Assembly: GCA_963669155.1 (NCBI GenBank)
Contig: OZ022584.1
Location: 10,042,639 to 10,106,638 of the forward strand
DNA: 64,000 bases
Direction: 5' to 3'
Origin: Arbacia lixula
Lineage: Eukaryota; Echinodermata; Echinoidea; Arbacioida; Arbaciidae
Positions 23,501-36,646 of the stretch are shown one piece after another. Position 1 is the stretch's first letter; each line of letters starts with the position of its first letter. The notes under the pieces are model-generated. The model was given only the letters and a program-made list of their open reading frames with translations. It was not told where the DNA came from and made no database searches. The position numbers were made by a program, and so were the translations under genes.

Positions 23501-26500
23501 CCTGGGAAAATATAGATGCCTCTTGACTGAATTTGATACTTGCGTATTCCTGCTCGTACTAGCTATTGCGTGATGTTCAACTAAGTCGTTTCATCTCTCA
23601 TTTTTACCCTCAGGCGTTAGTCTGCATATCCCTCACATTGCTATTGACATGTAGTATAAGTACATGCAATTTTTAATGCTTAGTATTGAGAGGTTTAATA
23701 GTTTCTTCAACGTGTCATGATCTTTTACACTGACCAACCATTTAAAAACATGTCAAGGGTAATATGAGTCAAATATCTAAACATTCTCGTAGAATATGGG
23801 TCTCCACCCGTTTGATGTATTGAAAGATTGTGGCGTTGTGTCCAAATAATTTCATACATGAATATTTATACTCTATCATCTAAACATTCTGAGATGTGGG
23901 TTAAGTCGATAGTAGGATAATCGTGTTTTACAGTCAGACCGTGGATTATCTATCTTTGAAATATCGGGACAGGACGTTTTCACAACCGCAGTGTGATGAT
24001 CCGATGATAACAAAGAGGCGCAAGCGATCGGTAGTCTCGGTCAAAAAAAAATAGTCCATGTTGTGTCCTCGTGTTAACCCTCTTGATAACACGGGAGCAT
24101 AGCATGTGTTATGACTCAATGTACATCTCATGGCGTGATACCGAGATGATTAAGTGTGAGGTGGAGGGGGTGTCAGGTACATAAGAGCGATGGTGTCGGT
24201 AAGGTTATTGTGGCTGTTATTGGAGTCATAGATACCGACCAATGTTTTGCCAACTTCTGTGATAACGGCGCTGGTATCTATCCGACAAGCATGACACATG
24301 TTATAGAGATGTGAGAGACGGGGTGGAAGGTGGTGCGTGCGTATGTGTGTGTGTGTATGTGTGTGTGTCAGAGAGAGAGAGAAAGGGAGAGAAGAGAATG
24401 AGGGGGGGGGGGGTAATTACGTATAGAAAGAATCGGACAGGAGGAAGGCAAACTGAAATCAGAAGGGGGAAGGACATAGGACATTTTTGATTGATTGTAA
24501 AGAAAGGAAAAAATCACCATCTTAGTCTATAGATGCACATCGGTTTCGTCGTGTAGGCTCAGTACATAGATTATGTTTCCAGGTTTTTGTATGATCTCGC
24601 TTAGCAGAACGATCGAACTGTTGACAGCTCATAAAAACTTGATAACGAGTGAAATCAGGAAAAGGAAAGATTCTCACGTGTTAAAGATTAAGGCAGATGC
24701 TGTGGTGTTAACATTAGCCTATATTCTTGTCCACATTGACGTGCTATCTGCCTGTCAGAGTGAAAAATATATATATATGGGAATGTCACACAAAGAACGA
24801 CATGCAGAGATCGTGAAGACATGTTCGCGCGTCAGACTGCTGTCTCAAGACCACGAGAAAATGTGAGACGGGCGCGTCTTGCTCCCGGTAGATGCGAGTT
24901 GATGTCGAAATTGCCAGTGATGAAATAAGTGTTGATGCGGGCACGGAGACATGAAGAAGGAGAAGAACAGGAGGAGGAGAGAGACAGGGAGAGAGAGGAG
25001 CTTGAGATGAAGATAATGTTTATTTTGCCGTCTGTCAACGAAAAGTACGTTAACACGGAGGCAAATTACCACTACCGTTTTCCGTACTGACACTTCTATT
25101 GGGCTGATCACATTGTTACATAATTATATAGCCTGTTTCTTGCGTTGTTGCGGCGGCATTTCAATAGCGTCAGAGTGCACGCGGCAAGCGGCAGCGGGTA
25201 AAAGTTTCCGTGTGAACAGACGTTAAAGGTGTGAGTTAAGCGGATGCAAATATGATGTCAAATTATTGGCAAGTTCATTTTATCACAGTACATGTCTGGC
25301 TTGAAATCATTGGTAAACTGTATGCACAGGTGATCATGTCACAAGCAGAAGGGAAATTTCTTTCCCACACCGTAGTTTGAAGGAGTGAAATATAGTATGC
25401 TTTCTACTGAAGATGTGAACATGTATATATATTCATGTAGTTTCATCTATATCACGGAATGATGAATGATTCGGGCTTGACCGAGTTACCAATCAACCTC
25501 TCCAAAAATATCAATATTTATTATTCATTTAAACATTCGTAAGTTCCTTATTATCCCTAAACTTTTTCTGCCCCGCCTCACGCAATGTTCTGCTTCAATC
25601 AAGGGGAACTTATATTTGGAATGGAGATTATCTTCAATGTGCCATATCAGCTGATCACTCAAGTGAAGAAATCGTATGTATTTTCAGAATGCTTAGACGT
25701 CTGTTAGAACAGCTCCGTCATCAGAACACTTGAAAGCATGTATTCGGCAACGCTTCAGCGAGGAACGTTTCACTAATGTTCTCACAATTTTATTAACCTT
25801 TCCCGTGCCAGGTGATATGGTGCTCTGTGTGATTTTGTATACATTACGTGTGACAAAACGCGCACGTGACACGTATAGAGTTAATTCTCGGTGACCATCT
25901 TCGAGTTTGAAACTAGCTCCATCCTACTTTGATCACATATGTGAATTAAAGAGAACATATCATCTCAAATATATATTTAGAGTTTTGTGTCTCTTTTTAG
26001 AGGGACGTATCACGTAAAAACGAGGTGTACACCTTGAGGGTGTCAACATCTTTCAAGGTTGAAATCGACCGAACATTGAGCAAACATGGGCTTTGTCTTA
26101 TAAAGAATTGCGAATGATCGTAACTGGACATGCGATTAATATCAATCGTATCTCTGTACACTAGAGACAAGTGATCGGATTTGCTATCGCTACAGATCAA
26201 TCACAACTTGTTATAAGACGGGGCCCCTGAAGCTCCCCCTGGGTGGTAGTCAACGTGTCAACTTTGTGAAATTTGTGAAAACATTTCTGAAAGTTATCTC
26301 GCTGAGTGGTGGAGACTTGCTATGTGGGATTCACAACAGCTGTGGCTTATTCAATATTGTGGCTTATTCTTCGCTGAGCTGAAGAAATATCTGGTTGAAA
26401 AAAAAAGAGAAGAAGACTTTTGAGGACAATGACCGGAGGCAGTAATGTTCCTCTGCAGGCTATAATATCATAATTATGCGGAGATGGTGCTTCGCATCAG

Positions 26501-27100
26501 TATTTCTTAAAATAATCTGAATTTAAAGAATACTTGGAATCCTGCAGCTGTTTCGTGTGAGTTAGCCAATCAGCATTCTTCAACAGTATTTTATCATATT
26601 TAATCAAACCTAGGTTTAAATTGCACATGCAAAATGATTATGGTTAAGTCTTCCTTTAAAAGAGATTTCGAGATGTGGACTAAGTCCATGGATGTTCCTT
26701 ATCTTGGTAATGGGAAGGCCTTTAAGCCTTGTTATGTTTTAATATGAGAGAGCTATCCAGATTGTTAAATGCGGTCTGTCATGATCTATAGGACCACTTA
26801 GACTGTCTGACTATTAGTGATTTACAGCCAACGTTCCTCATCATCTTTTTTTTTTCTTTCAAATCGAGGAGTTATCTAATGGAGTTGACTTGCCCATTTA
26901 AGCATGACGACAGTTCGCCTCGTTGCTTCTTAGGCACGTTGTATGGTTCATTATGGAGTACCAAATGACCTACGGAGAGAACGACTGTGTGTCAGAGTTT
27001 AACAAAATGTTACATCGGTTGGTAGTCCGCTGCCTATGCCAATATGTCATCATGACGAAAGACTAGTAAGGCGCACATACACATAGGATATGATAGAGGA
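20594..27100. other. Long intergenic stretch, 3' flank of the heat shock gene and beyond
   Basis: Right after the stop is an AT-rich region that may be the 3' UTR. Further along are a T18-G13 tract (22616-22646), GT and GA repeats ending in a G12 run (about 24343-24413), and short frames without recognisable domains. No splice-consistent exon chain was found. Confidence 0.45.
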
Positions 27101-27118
27101 GTAGAAGAAGATGATGGA

Positions 27119-27243
27119 GACGAAGAAGAAGAAGAAGAAGAAGAAGAAGAAGAAGAAGAAGAAGAAGAAGAAGAAGAAGAAGAAGAAAAAGAAGAAGGAG
27201 AAGGAGGAGGAAGAAGAAGAAGAAAAAGAAGAAAAAGAAGAAG

Positions 27244-27279
<36 letters not shown>

Positions 27280-27292
27280 AAGGGGGGGGGGG
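27119..27292. repeat. (GAA)n / (GA)n microsatellite ending in poly-G
   Basis: About 25 GAA units, then mixed GGA/GAA, then (GA)n and G11. The Ser- and Lys-rich frames across it are artefacts. Confidence 0.95.
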
Positions 27293-27300
27293 TGAGACGT

Positions 27301-29083
27301 GAAGGCTGGCGATGTATCGAATTTAGTCTGACTGCAGAATGATGTGGGCGTATAGACCTCGGGTCTACGGGGGTGGGTTGGTTGCGGGTCTACGGGGGTG
27401 GAGTGGTTGCGATGGTATGAGAGCTGTAGCAATGTAGTATGTAAATCATCACGGTGGAGCAGGGAGGGTGGGGTCGAGTATACAACTAATGACCCCCCCC
27501 CCCCCCCCGTCTTTATTTTGTCTATCATTCTTCATAATAAGATGAAAGGCTGAGGATAGGGGGAGAGGGTAAAGCTCAACTCCTGTAATGATTGCTCTGC
27601 AAAACATAAAGCAAACATAAATTGAAGAAGTATTACACAACATTTTCACGTCTAGACCAATGTCTATTTGTAAATAGAACACAACTAACACGGTATCATG
27701 ACTCGTGGACTAGTCATTATACTACGATTGAAGAGGAGAGAGATAACAATTAGTATCACCTTCCTGTCCTGAAGACGAGTGATCAGTCTCCGAACCGGTT
27801 CTTAGTGTATTGGTACACGGTGGAGATGGCATGAAGATGGATCACACTACCGGGCCTCCATTCTTAAAGGTTGGGGTCAGCCCCGTCTTGTAATGCGTTT
27901 TCCATACGCCCTTTTATATACTCCATGTGCTGCCAATCGAGTTTACATGGCCCCTTAGATAGACAGCTTGCAGGGTGATGACAACTCGGTTGTTTATACA
28001 ATGAGCAAGGAACTGCGCGCATCCAGTTCTACGCTTTGCCAAATGGGATATCGCATATTTTCTGTACATGAAACTCGCTTGTAACACCATTAAACTTACT
28101 ATTATCACCAACCCCCGTGTCAATGCCATATCAATGCCACTATATAGTGTGTTTTATACTTATATAACTTAATTTCACATTCTATGTGTGTTTTTTCAGC
28201 AATAGAGTGTATCTATTCATTATCGTTGATTATACTTGGGTTATTTTCTTAGGACTAGCAAGAAATTGTATTGTGAATTACATAAGTGAATTATTTTCAA
28301 TAGAGTAATATTGATCACTACTATTAGATTTTTACAGAAATGTCGTATAGTGATAACAATAACGCGTGGATTTGTAATGTTAGTTTACGTCATGAAGATT
28401 TCTTATTGTAATAAAGCGAAGAATATACTACATATGGTATGGGTATGTTCAACATTACGTGCCTTAACCATTGAATTAATGTTTAATGTTTTGTGAGTAC
28501 TTCTTTGTACAACATTGTATTATGAAACATTTACAGCAATATATTCATTATATATTATTCGCAAATTCTAGTATTCATATAGCAGTTAAGTCTCTTTGTA
28601 GACTAAGTGTTTTGAAATACTTTTCGTGAACAATAATATTAATGACCTTCCAAAGGAACAGTGCAGTGGGGTTCGTAAAAAATGTATAATACCTGTATTC
28701 GTGATATATGTTTGACAATGGAACGAATAATGAACGTTAGCCTCTGGGCTTTGTATTAAATTACTATTATGATATGTCATATGGCACTATACACCTGTTA
28801 GTAGCAAGTACTGAAAATTCGTTTATGTTTAATCGACAAAGTGTTATTACGTGTATAATTTGAGTTTGGGCACATGGCAATATAATAAATTAATGTTGCA
28901 TACAGGGTTCGTGTATAGAAGCCGTTGTTGGGTTCTGTAAGTGATATAAAGGAAATTTAAAAAAATGATAAAAATAAGAAGGCCTTATTCACGCTTTGAC
29001 TATCAAACAAATAAATGATTGGCGTATTATGCATATCTGACTTGGTGCTCAATATTTTGCACTGTCCATAACATCTGGAAGAA
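27301..29083. other. Intergenic, C16 tract, nothing else recognised
   Basis: Two copies of GCGGGTCTACGGGGGTGG-like sequence at about 27360-27410 form a short direct repeat. A C16 run is at 27493-27508. The stretch from 28140 to 29080 is very AT-rich. Confidence 0.45.
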
Positions 29084-29924
29084 CTCTGATACTGTGCTTC
29101 ACACGTTCACAATGCATGTTGGCACGTATACATCAGGGATGTGTTAGGAAGGAGGGACAACTCAACCATAATATATTCAAACATCTGTATGGATACTAAA
29201 GCGTGCTAATGAATGTCAAAAGCATTCCACAATCACTGCAATGCTTTGAAGTCCCATGCGCGGCACCGTCATTTTGCTATCGTCAACTTGGAAAGCAGTA
29301 TCTTTAATTGCCTGTTTTGTTTCTCGAAGCTGTGTTTCTTATCACATTTTTTTGCAATTTTCGAGAAAGTTAAGGGGCAACACCTCTAAAGATCCTGTAT
29401 TCGTTTTTCTTCTAAATAATTGTTGAATGATGCACAAACGGAGATATAAGATAATATTCTTACTTACATAATTAACAAATTTCTTCACTTTCCGGAGATT
29501 TCCGGAAATGTCGGATTCAATCATTATCAAAATCATATATTAAGCTGCTTACTTTCATTAACAGAGTTTGCGTGAATTTACGTGCAAATGAGATATTTTA
29601 CTTTAAAAAACTGTTTATTTTTGTTCGCTGATATCTCTTTTCCTCACAAAAGTATTGATGCAATCCAACAGAAGTGGACAAGCGAAATAAGACTCTACAT
29701 TTCTTTTGTTCTCTCTGAGAAACCGTTGCTAGGCAATCGTGTTCGTTATTGTTAAAACACGTGAAAAGCACATGCTGAGACCACGCAATTTTTCGGCGGT
29801 GCCACGCATGGGCTCAAAGAAAGAATGTTGTTTCATATCCTTTCCTAACACATCCCTGTATACATGTAGTCCGACTCTGATACTGTGCTTCACACGTTCA
29901 CAATGCATGTTGGCACGTATACAT
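29084..29924. mobile_element. Inverted-repeat element bracketed by a 49-bp direct repeat
   Basis: The block starting CTCTGATACTGTGCTTCACA (29084-29132) recurs directly at 29876-29924. Between them the left inner end (CAGGGATGTGTTAGGAAGGA from 29133) is mirrored by the right inner end (TCCTTTCCTAACACATCCCTG, about 29838-29858). Further in, CCCATGCGCGGCACCG at about 29257 is mirrored by CGGTGCCACGCATGGG at about 29798-29813. So an element of about 740 bp with long imperfect inverted ends sits between direct repeats. No transposase is visible. Confidence 0.6.
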
Positions 29925-30300
29925 GTAGTTCGACCCGTAATGTAATGACACGTGTACAGAATGTAACCTGGACTCCGTAACATGAAGGTTTGCGATTAAT
30001 TGCAAATTTGAAAGACAAATTCTGATTGGTTACTAGTCAGTCTTTTGCACAAAAAAGCGCACGTAATAGTGTTGATTGGCCATTGCCATTTTGCAATTGA
30101 TGGCAAACATTTATGTTACGGGGCCCTGGTATACGAATCTGAACCTTTGAAAAATTTATGTAGTTTAATTTGACACGTATCTTTATGTAGTGGTGTTGGA
30201 CATCAGTTGTATTACCATTTTTATGCCAGATAAACGCTTTATAGAAATTGTGTGAATTTCTTGTGAAGAAAGTCACATGTGGCACCCAAAGAGTTAAAGA
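29925..30300. other. Intergenic, no feature recognised
   Basis: Nothing supported. The text GTGGCACCCAAAG near 30277-30290 recurs near 38322-38336, hinting at a further dispersed repeat. Confidence 0.35.
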
Positions 30301-30555
30301 CTATTCTCCCTTATTCTGACAAAATGAAGCAACTAACAAAAGAGACTTTTCTTGTAAATGAGCAAAATGTGTCTGTCACTTGCATTGGTATCAGTGCATC
30401 ACCACATCATGTTAGATTGAATATCTCACAGCAAGATGAATATTTCTTGTCCGCATTTTTGCCGTATGTAGGGAATGCTGGGTACAATCTAAGAATACCA
30501 ATAACCCAAATTTGAGTGATTTGTCACTTGCTCCTTTTGGTCAGAGTAGGACAGT
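30301..30555 (+). mobile_element. CTCTGCCCTACTCTGAC TIR element, copy 1
   Basis: About 255 bp with inverted ends TTATTCTGACAAAATGAAGC and CTCCTTTTGGTCAGAGTAGG. It is homologous along its whole length to 37640-37892, which lies in the opposite orientation. The shared reading frame (about 70 codons) is open in both copies, which is why it looks like a conserved protein. Confidence 0.75.
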
Positions 30556-30817
30556 ATTGGTGCATTATAATTACGAGTGCCTTGTTAGAGTCTGTCTATA
30601 ACCAAGTTCGGTGACGTCCGGAGCTTTGTTTTTGCATTGCGTGCTATGTTTATCATCACATCACGTGATCCGTGACATTGGCTGAGTTGGCGTGGAAGTC
30701 CCAAGGCTGCACAGAGATTATTTTGAGCTAGGGGATAATAAATAAATGTGGGCGGACTCCGGTAGGAAAGGTCGCTCGACACTTGAATAATAAGAGCTGC
30801 TTCTTAGCAAGTTACTA

Positions 30818-30850
30818 CCCCCCCCCCCCCCACACACACACACACACACA
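30818..30850. repeat. C14 tract followed by (CA)n
   Basis: A run of C directly followed by about nine CA units. Confidence 0.9.
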
Positions 30851-33154
30851 TACTCATTGGTGGAAATTTGATCGGTATGAGAATATCTACACACAAAAAA
30901 GAACTACGTTTTTTTCCCCGCTACTTGTGAAACTCGTGCTACATAACGCGGACCACATACTGCACTGTTATGCTATACCACGTTTAGGTTTCTTAAAGAG
31001 GTGAACAGGGGAAATGGTCTAGGACGCAATCAAAGCAGGAACATGATGATAAGGACTATCACAGTTGTGTGTCATTTCTCTTGCTCCAACTTTGTAGTAA
31101 ATGGATGCAAGTGGACTATTTATGGTGTGTGCATGTATGTTGACATGACAAGGCAAGGTATACCGTGATTTGAATCAAGTTTAATATCCTGCGAGTACAG
31201 AATTAATTAGCCTTAATGTTACAGTAATTACCGTCTTGGTGTAATAATGCGTCCACTGTTGGAAAAAAAAGCCCTCGTCTAGATGTTGAACAGGCTATGA
31301 CGATAAATGTTGTAGAATAACGATGATTCGGTTAAAATATTAAAATATAAAAACCTACAATTGCTTAAGATTGGCGAATTCATTCGGGGTGAGATGATAT
31401 AGAACAACCCACATACTACACGATCCATATAGGGCATAGATCCAATGAAGATGTGAAATCCCAGTCGTCCCGTCATGAGTCCGCACTTGTCTATTTCGCC
31501 CTCGGTCTCTACACCTGTTCACGGGCTGACTGAAACTGCGCTGAACAGCGGGGGTTCTCGTCGTGTTAAATGACAAGATGGATGTGCAACAAATGTGAAA
31601 GGAATCACGAAGCTGTGTTGCAAACGTTCGGGGTGCTATCATCAATCTGTCCAATTGTTGTTTGATCGCTTTTTTGTTGCAGTTTTGCGAGGGTGGAGAC
31701 ACGCCTCGATCAATTAATTCCTCTACTGCATTAACAGCGCTGTACTTTGTATTTCTGTTTTTATTGATGTGTTATACTGTTAACCATGCAACACAATATA
31801 ATTAGCGTTCAACGGTATTGACTATGTATAAACTTTTATTTTGTATTATGTCATTTGCTGTGTTTGATGTGTACGATGGAATAGGTCCATCTCGCATTTA
31901 GATGAAGTTCACATTACCTTAAAAAACGACAATCGTGATTTAGGAATTGCTTATGTTTGTACATGTAACAGAATATATCTAAGCATGACAGGCAAATCGT
32001 GCTGTCCGCCATATTCTGCAATTCAATAGATTATCTTCGTCGTAGGCTACGTTTGTTCTATTGATAAATCGAGAAAATATTGTCGGAACACATATTTGTA
32101 AATAATTGTACAGAAATTTACCTAGAAACAATTTTGGGTCTAATTAAAGAAACTTATGTACATTTTGTTGAAAATAGAGGGTGTGTTCGCGTTCAGTTTG
32201 CTTCTGCTATACATAATGTAGGATAAAAAAGAAAGCGTGTGACCCCTTTGAAATTGTATATATAAGTTCTGTACATACATAAAATATTATTACGATCGTG
32301 AATGACACACTACATTTGTGTCACTTAAAAAATGATGTAAACGTTTCCATGAATGGTTTGATTTATGATACAAACCTTGTCTTACGTAATATCTTCATTT
32401 TAGCCATATCATTAATGTCAATGTAAGGATGTGATGGAGACAATTATGCTCATATACCCCCCCCCCCCCCCCCATTCTCCACTGGTATCGATAATTAGAT
32501 AGATACTCTGAACTTAAATTTTAGTGATTAAATTAGGTTCATCTGTTATTTTACCGCCTTTTTGCTTTGGTTATTTGGGCTAGCGTGAATCAGCATTGTT
32601 TTAATAGATGAAACATTCAAAGATGGTGTGGATTATGATTTATTAAGTTTTAAACAGGAATGCTTGATTTGCTAATGCACTTATAGCCCGAGCACGTGAT
32701 GTTTAGATATTGCGGAAATTAGCTGCAATTAGTTTCAGCTTATCAGTGAATGAACCTACAATACGACATGCCTTATGAAGAATGGTGTTATGGACAAAAT
32801 AAACGCAGAAAAAAAGAGAAATACAAATATAAATTGCTTTCACATCTACAGTGTTTACGTGACCTACTTTCTCGTCTTTGTTCGCGGATGGGCCGGCTGA
32901 AGGAGAGGAGGGGTGAGAGAAGGGAGGGAGGGAAGGAATGGGGGGGAGGGGGGGTGCAGGGGTTCTAACGCGGTGTCGATGCCCAAATGAAAGCCCCTGG
33001 TTCCTTCGTCCACAGACCAACGTGACCCAATTGGTGCAGGAACGCGTGGAATGCCGGGTCGAACGAACGCAGGCAAGGCTACGGTGAAGCTCTAGGCTGT
33101 GCGTAATCTACAGTACTGGGCCTGTGAACTTGCGGGTATATTACATCGGGAAGC
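30851..33154. other. Intergenic, no feature recognised
   Basis: AT-rich with a C17 tract at 32457-32473 and a G-rich patch near 32880-32960. No gene signature. Confidence 0.45.
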
Positions 33155-33312
33155 ACTCGTTATTCCGAAGGTTCGTTATTCCGAATGTTACGCGACAAAT
33201 GCTCGGATTAACGAACCCTTTTTCGTTTTCGGACTAACGAGCATCGAGATATAGGCAATTTACGTGTTTCGGAATTACGAACCTTCGGAAGAACGAACCT
33301 TCGGAATATTGA
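33155..33312. repeat. Inverted repeat built from GGTTCGTTATTCCGAA units
   Basis: The left side carries GTTATTCCGAAGGTTCGTTA and another TTCCGAA. The right side carries the inverse: TTTCGGAATTACGAACCTTC, then GGAAGAACGAACCTTCGGAA. The centre has TCGGATTAACGAACC and TTCGGACTAACGA. The whole 158 bp can fold on itself in several registers. Confidence 0.7.
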
Positions 33313-33968
33313 ACTGTAAACATTACAACGAGCCCCCACGTACGACTACACAATCGTTGATCGATTGATTTTCATCAATTATCCTAATCTCCTCATCTTT
33401 AGATGTTTTAAGGTCACCTCAAGTGTGTTCCATGTCTACGTGTGGCCATAAACTTGTGCACAACGTCCTAGTTTTATTGTAACATTGAGACATCGGTTCC
33501 CTCATTATCCCAAGACCAAATCTCAAAAACCTAGCATTCGCAAAAGTTCGTAACACGACGTTCTCCATAATTTCAGTAAAATGCGTACGTTTCTTTACTA
33601 GCCGTATCAGTTTCTCAGATTCTCAGTGTTACCAGTTTTCATTGAAATTATTGAAAATTTCGAGAAAAAACATTTTTAGAAATCATTCGTCTTTTTTATG
33701 TCATATAGGCCGACACGAAGCCCCTTATGTCTTATGATTATGTTGTATAGTTTAAGATCATTTACTGAGACATAAGTATATGCCAGTCATATTGTGAGAT
33801 ATGCTGTGTATGATGGAATGTGAAAAATACAGTCATGATAGATGAGCAATGCTATAAGCATACGAACGTCTACATTAAAAAAAAACGAGAATGGTAACAT
33901 AATGAAATAGAGATAAGGGATGGTAAAAAAAGGTGCTACAATGCAAGAGGACAACAGAAAGAGGAAAA

Positions 33969-33969
<1 letters not shown>
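33313..33969. other. Intergenic, no feature recognised
   Basis: Nothing supported. Confidence 0.4.
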
Positions 33970-34005
<36 letters not shown>

Positions 34006-34140
34006 CAAAGAGAGGAAAATTTAGGCAAAGAGAGAGGGTAAAAGAACAAAACAGGAGTAGGAGGAAGATGTGTGTGTGTGTGTGGGGGGGGGGATGAAAA
34101 GTATACACGAGAGAGACAGACAGAGAGAGAGAGAGAGAGG
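33970..34140. repeat. GA/GT microsatellite cluster
   Basis: (GA)n at 33971-34003, (GT)n with poly-G at about 34070-34093, and a second GA array at about 34110-34143. Confidence 0.9.
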
Positions 34141-34603
34141 GGGTATGGAGGTAAAAAGGGGCAGGGTTTGATAGAGTTGGTGGAAATGAGAAAGAGACAC
34201 AGAGAGGGGGAGCAGGTGAAAAAAGGAGAGGGTGGTGGCCTAGTGGTGGTGACTGGAGAAGGTGGTATACAGATCGATATTAATAAGTGTTGTGTTCCAA
34301 AAACCGTACCTTACTTTGCTGACCATGCTATATCAAAATAAAAGTTTAAACGAATGACAATGGCCTCATCGGACTCTTGACAGCAATGTGGATAGAGGCC
34401 GAGTAATTAGATCATTAGTACCACTGACATCATTTTGATTTGCTGGGGTCATTCCAGGATCAATTTAGCTCAGCTCGCCAATCGAAGGACGGAAATAGCC
34501 TTACGTGACTAATGGCTAGACGGCGTAGATTAAGCATGGAGATCTGTTATACTAAAAACAAATTGAGATGATGTAGCCAGCATTACATGCACATTCACAC
34601 AGG

Positions 34604-34606
<3 letters not shown>

Positions 34607-34648
<42 letters not shown>
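34607..34648. repeat. (CA)n microsatellite
   Basis: About 20 uninterrupted CA units. Confidence 0.95.
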
Positions 34649-34649
<1 letters not shown>

Positions 34650-34964
34650 ACATCAAATGTTATTGACAGTGTTTTCCAACTTTAGCAGATATCGAGAAAA
34701 TGCTGTACATTTTGAATCATAAAAATATCCATTTTGTTCCTAATATTCAGTCCAATTAAACGCTACCTTTAAAAGCTGATCCCATATTTCATACTCATGA
34801 AACTAAAGCAGTTCGAAACAAAGTTTTAAAACAGCTCGAAATCACCCCATATACATGTATTATGACGGAGGTTATTCAAAAGCAGCTAATTGAAGGGTTA
34901 ATAAACAATGTTTTCAAAATTGAAATTTACCCAGAAAACCCTTTCACTAAAATCTAGCCAAATG

Positions 34965-35220
34965 GTCCTTACGGCGGACTACTCATGAATATTAATGAGT
35001 CAGATGAAATGCGACTCCAAAGTGTTTGTTTCCACGTTATTATGCTTTAAGCTGTGAACTAGAAATAGCTTGCGTGGTTAAGTCGCTGCCCGGTAAGGTA
35101 AGCAGTAGCTTACAGGTTCAAATCCTTCTGGTTCCAAGATTTTTTTCCTGATTTTTTTTTTACATTCATTTACAAGACGGAGCACACCATCCTTGCTACT
35201 CCTGGGTATATGCCTAAAAT
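34965..35220 (+). mobile_element. tRNA-derived SINE-like repeat, copy 2
   Basis: Aligns with 6075-6300. It has an A-box-like TAGCTTGCGTGG at 35066-35077 and a perfect B box GGTTCAAATCC at 35115-35125. The B box is intact here but decayed in the first copy, so this copy is closer to a transcribable state. The frame at 35078-35320 is a by-product. Confidence 0.65.
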
Positions 35221-36500
35221 TATATTCAAAATGCTTGTTCTCTTGACAATTATTTTCCCTTCTGCACTCGGTACACTCTCTCAGACTCGCGTATAAAATC
35301 ACACCACACTCATGCACCATTTCAGGTTAAATATACAATATTGTAACATCAAATAATGTCTTCAGTATACTTTATTAATTTACATCCGTCATTTCTTGAT
35401 GAAATGAAAACATGGGTGGATGAAATGCGCTTCTTAAAGTCACACTAATCATTCATCACATAGCCACTTTGTCGTGGATTTCAAAATAAAAATAATAATT
35501 ACATGTTGATATGTATGTACATTACAAAATAGTTATTCATATTGTAGACATGAATAAATGACAGAAGGTAGACATATATTTCCTCAATATTTCTAAAAAA
35601 TTTCTTATGTGGATGAAACAAAGCAATTACCGAATATACTCGTCATACCAAAATACCTATTTCGCCCCTTGGTTTCGCGCGTACAACTTCATATCATACA
35701 TATGATAAATCAATGAGATGTTATTCAGTTCTGTTGAATCAGTGAAATAAATACACATAGATAAAGGTAATAGTCTCTTCAATGTATATGGGTAATATGC
35801 ACATTGTATACTTGATCCTGCCAATTGACAGGGTACAAAATCCACTGAAGTGAAATTCCTTCACATCTAAATGTAGCATCAATTGTTGATGTTGTGGATC
35901 TGTTGGACGTTAGAAATGAAACGCTCATGCCTGGATATACATCGGTCTCCAATCTGACTAAAACATCAAATTTGAAGATGGACAATTCTTTGATAGCTAG
36001 CATGGTATATCACAAACGCAGAAAACATTTCCCTTCCATCTATCTGATAATCCCTAATCCATCTACTTCTCTGAAATTAGTTCCATCAAGTTGTTGCCAC
36101 GGTTTTGTTTTCATTTCGGAGAAGACCACAGAGCACAAAGCACTGGTGGAAAATCAACCAATCATTTTCAAGCATGGTGTCACATGACAAAACCCCTCCA
36201 AGAACCATTGACGGTGCAGTATACCATGCAGTATACCATATGACAGATACATTTTCACAGGTATTATTTTTTTTACTTGCTGGTGCTCTAATTTGCATTT
36301 CAAGGGCAAAATTAGCCCTGCGCCCCCAAGTAATTTAATCATCATGGGACACTGCAGATGGCAAATCTGTAGAAGGAAAAACGAACTATACAAATCAGGA
36401 GGACTACATTGCACATGTATATCACCAGTCCATGCTCAATCTGGAAGTACTATATTACATGCATCATGAACATCGCCACTTCATGCGTTTTATCTCTACA
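35221..36500. other. Intergenic, no feature recognised
   Basis: AT-rich; contains a short direct repeat ATACCATGCAGTATACCATA at about 36220. The several 60-97 codon frames between 35650 and 36410 show no domain. Confidence 0.4.
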
Positions 36501-36646
36501 GGGCCATGTTGCATATAGGTTTCGAATTATTGTAACTTACCATCAATGGTTACTACCATGGCAACAGCCAATGAGTTGCACCTGCTGCCATGGTAGTTAC
36601 CATTGATGGTAAGCTACAATCATTGAAAACATGTATGCAACATGGC
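36501..36646. mobile_element. TIR element, TGTTGCATA / TTACCATCAATGGTTACTACC hairpin
   Basis: A near-complete hairpin: the left arm runs from GCCATGTTGCATAT through TTACCATCAATGGT to CTACCATGGCA, and the right arm is its inverse ending ATGTATGCAACATGGC. Arms are about 65 bp with a loop of about 16 bp. The terminal and TTACCAT motifs match 2582-2707 and 61662-61781. Confidence 0.75.

Noticed and set aside
27034-27528. A 164-codon open frame on the minus strand rich in Ser and Pro, and a poly-Lys frame on the other strand
   Set aside because: Both are read-throughs of the GAA/GA microsatellite; no conserved domain or splice context.
30279-30515. Apparent conserved small protein also present at 37681-37971
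   Set aside because: The similarity covers the whole TIR element including non-coding ends, so element homology explains it. Listed as a mobile element.
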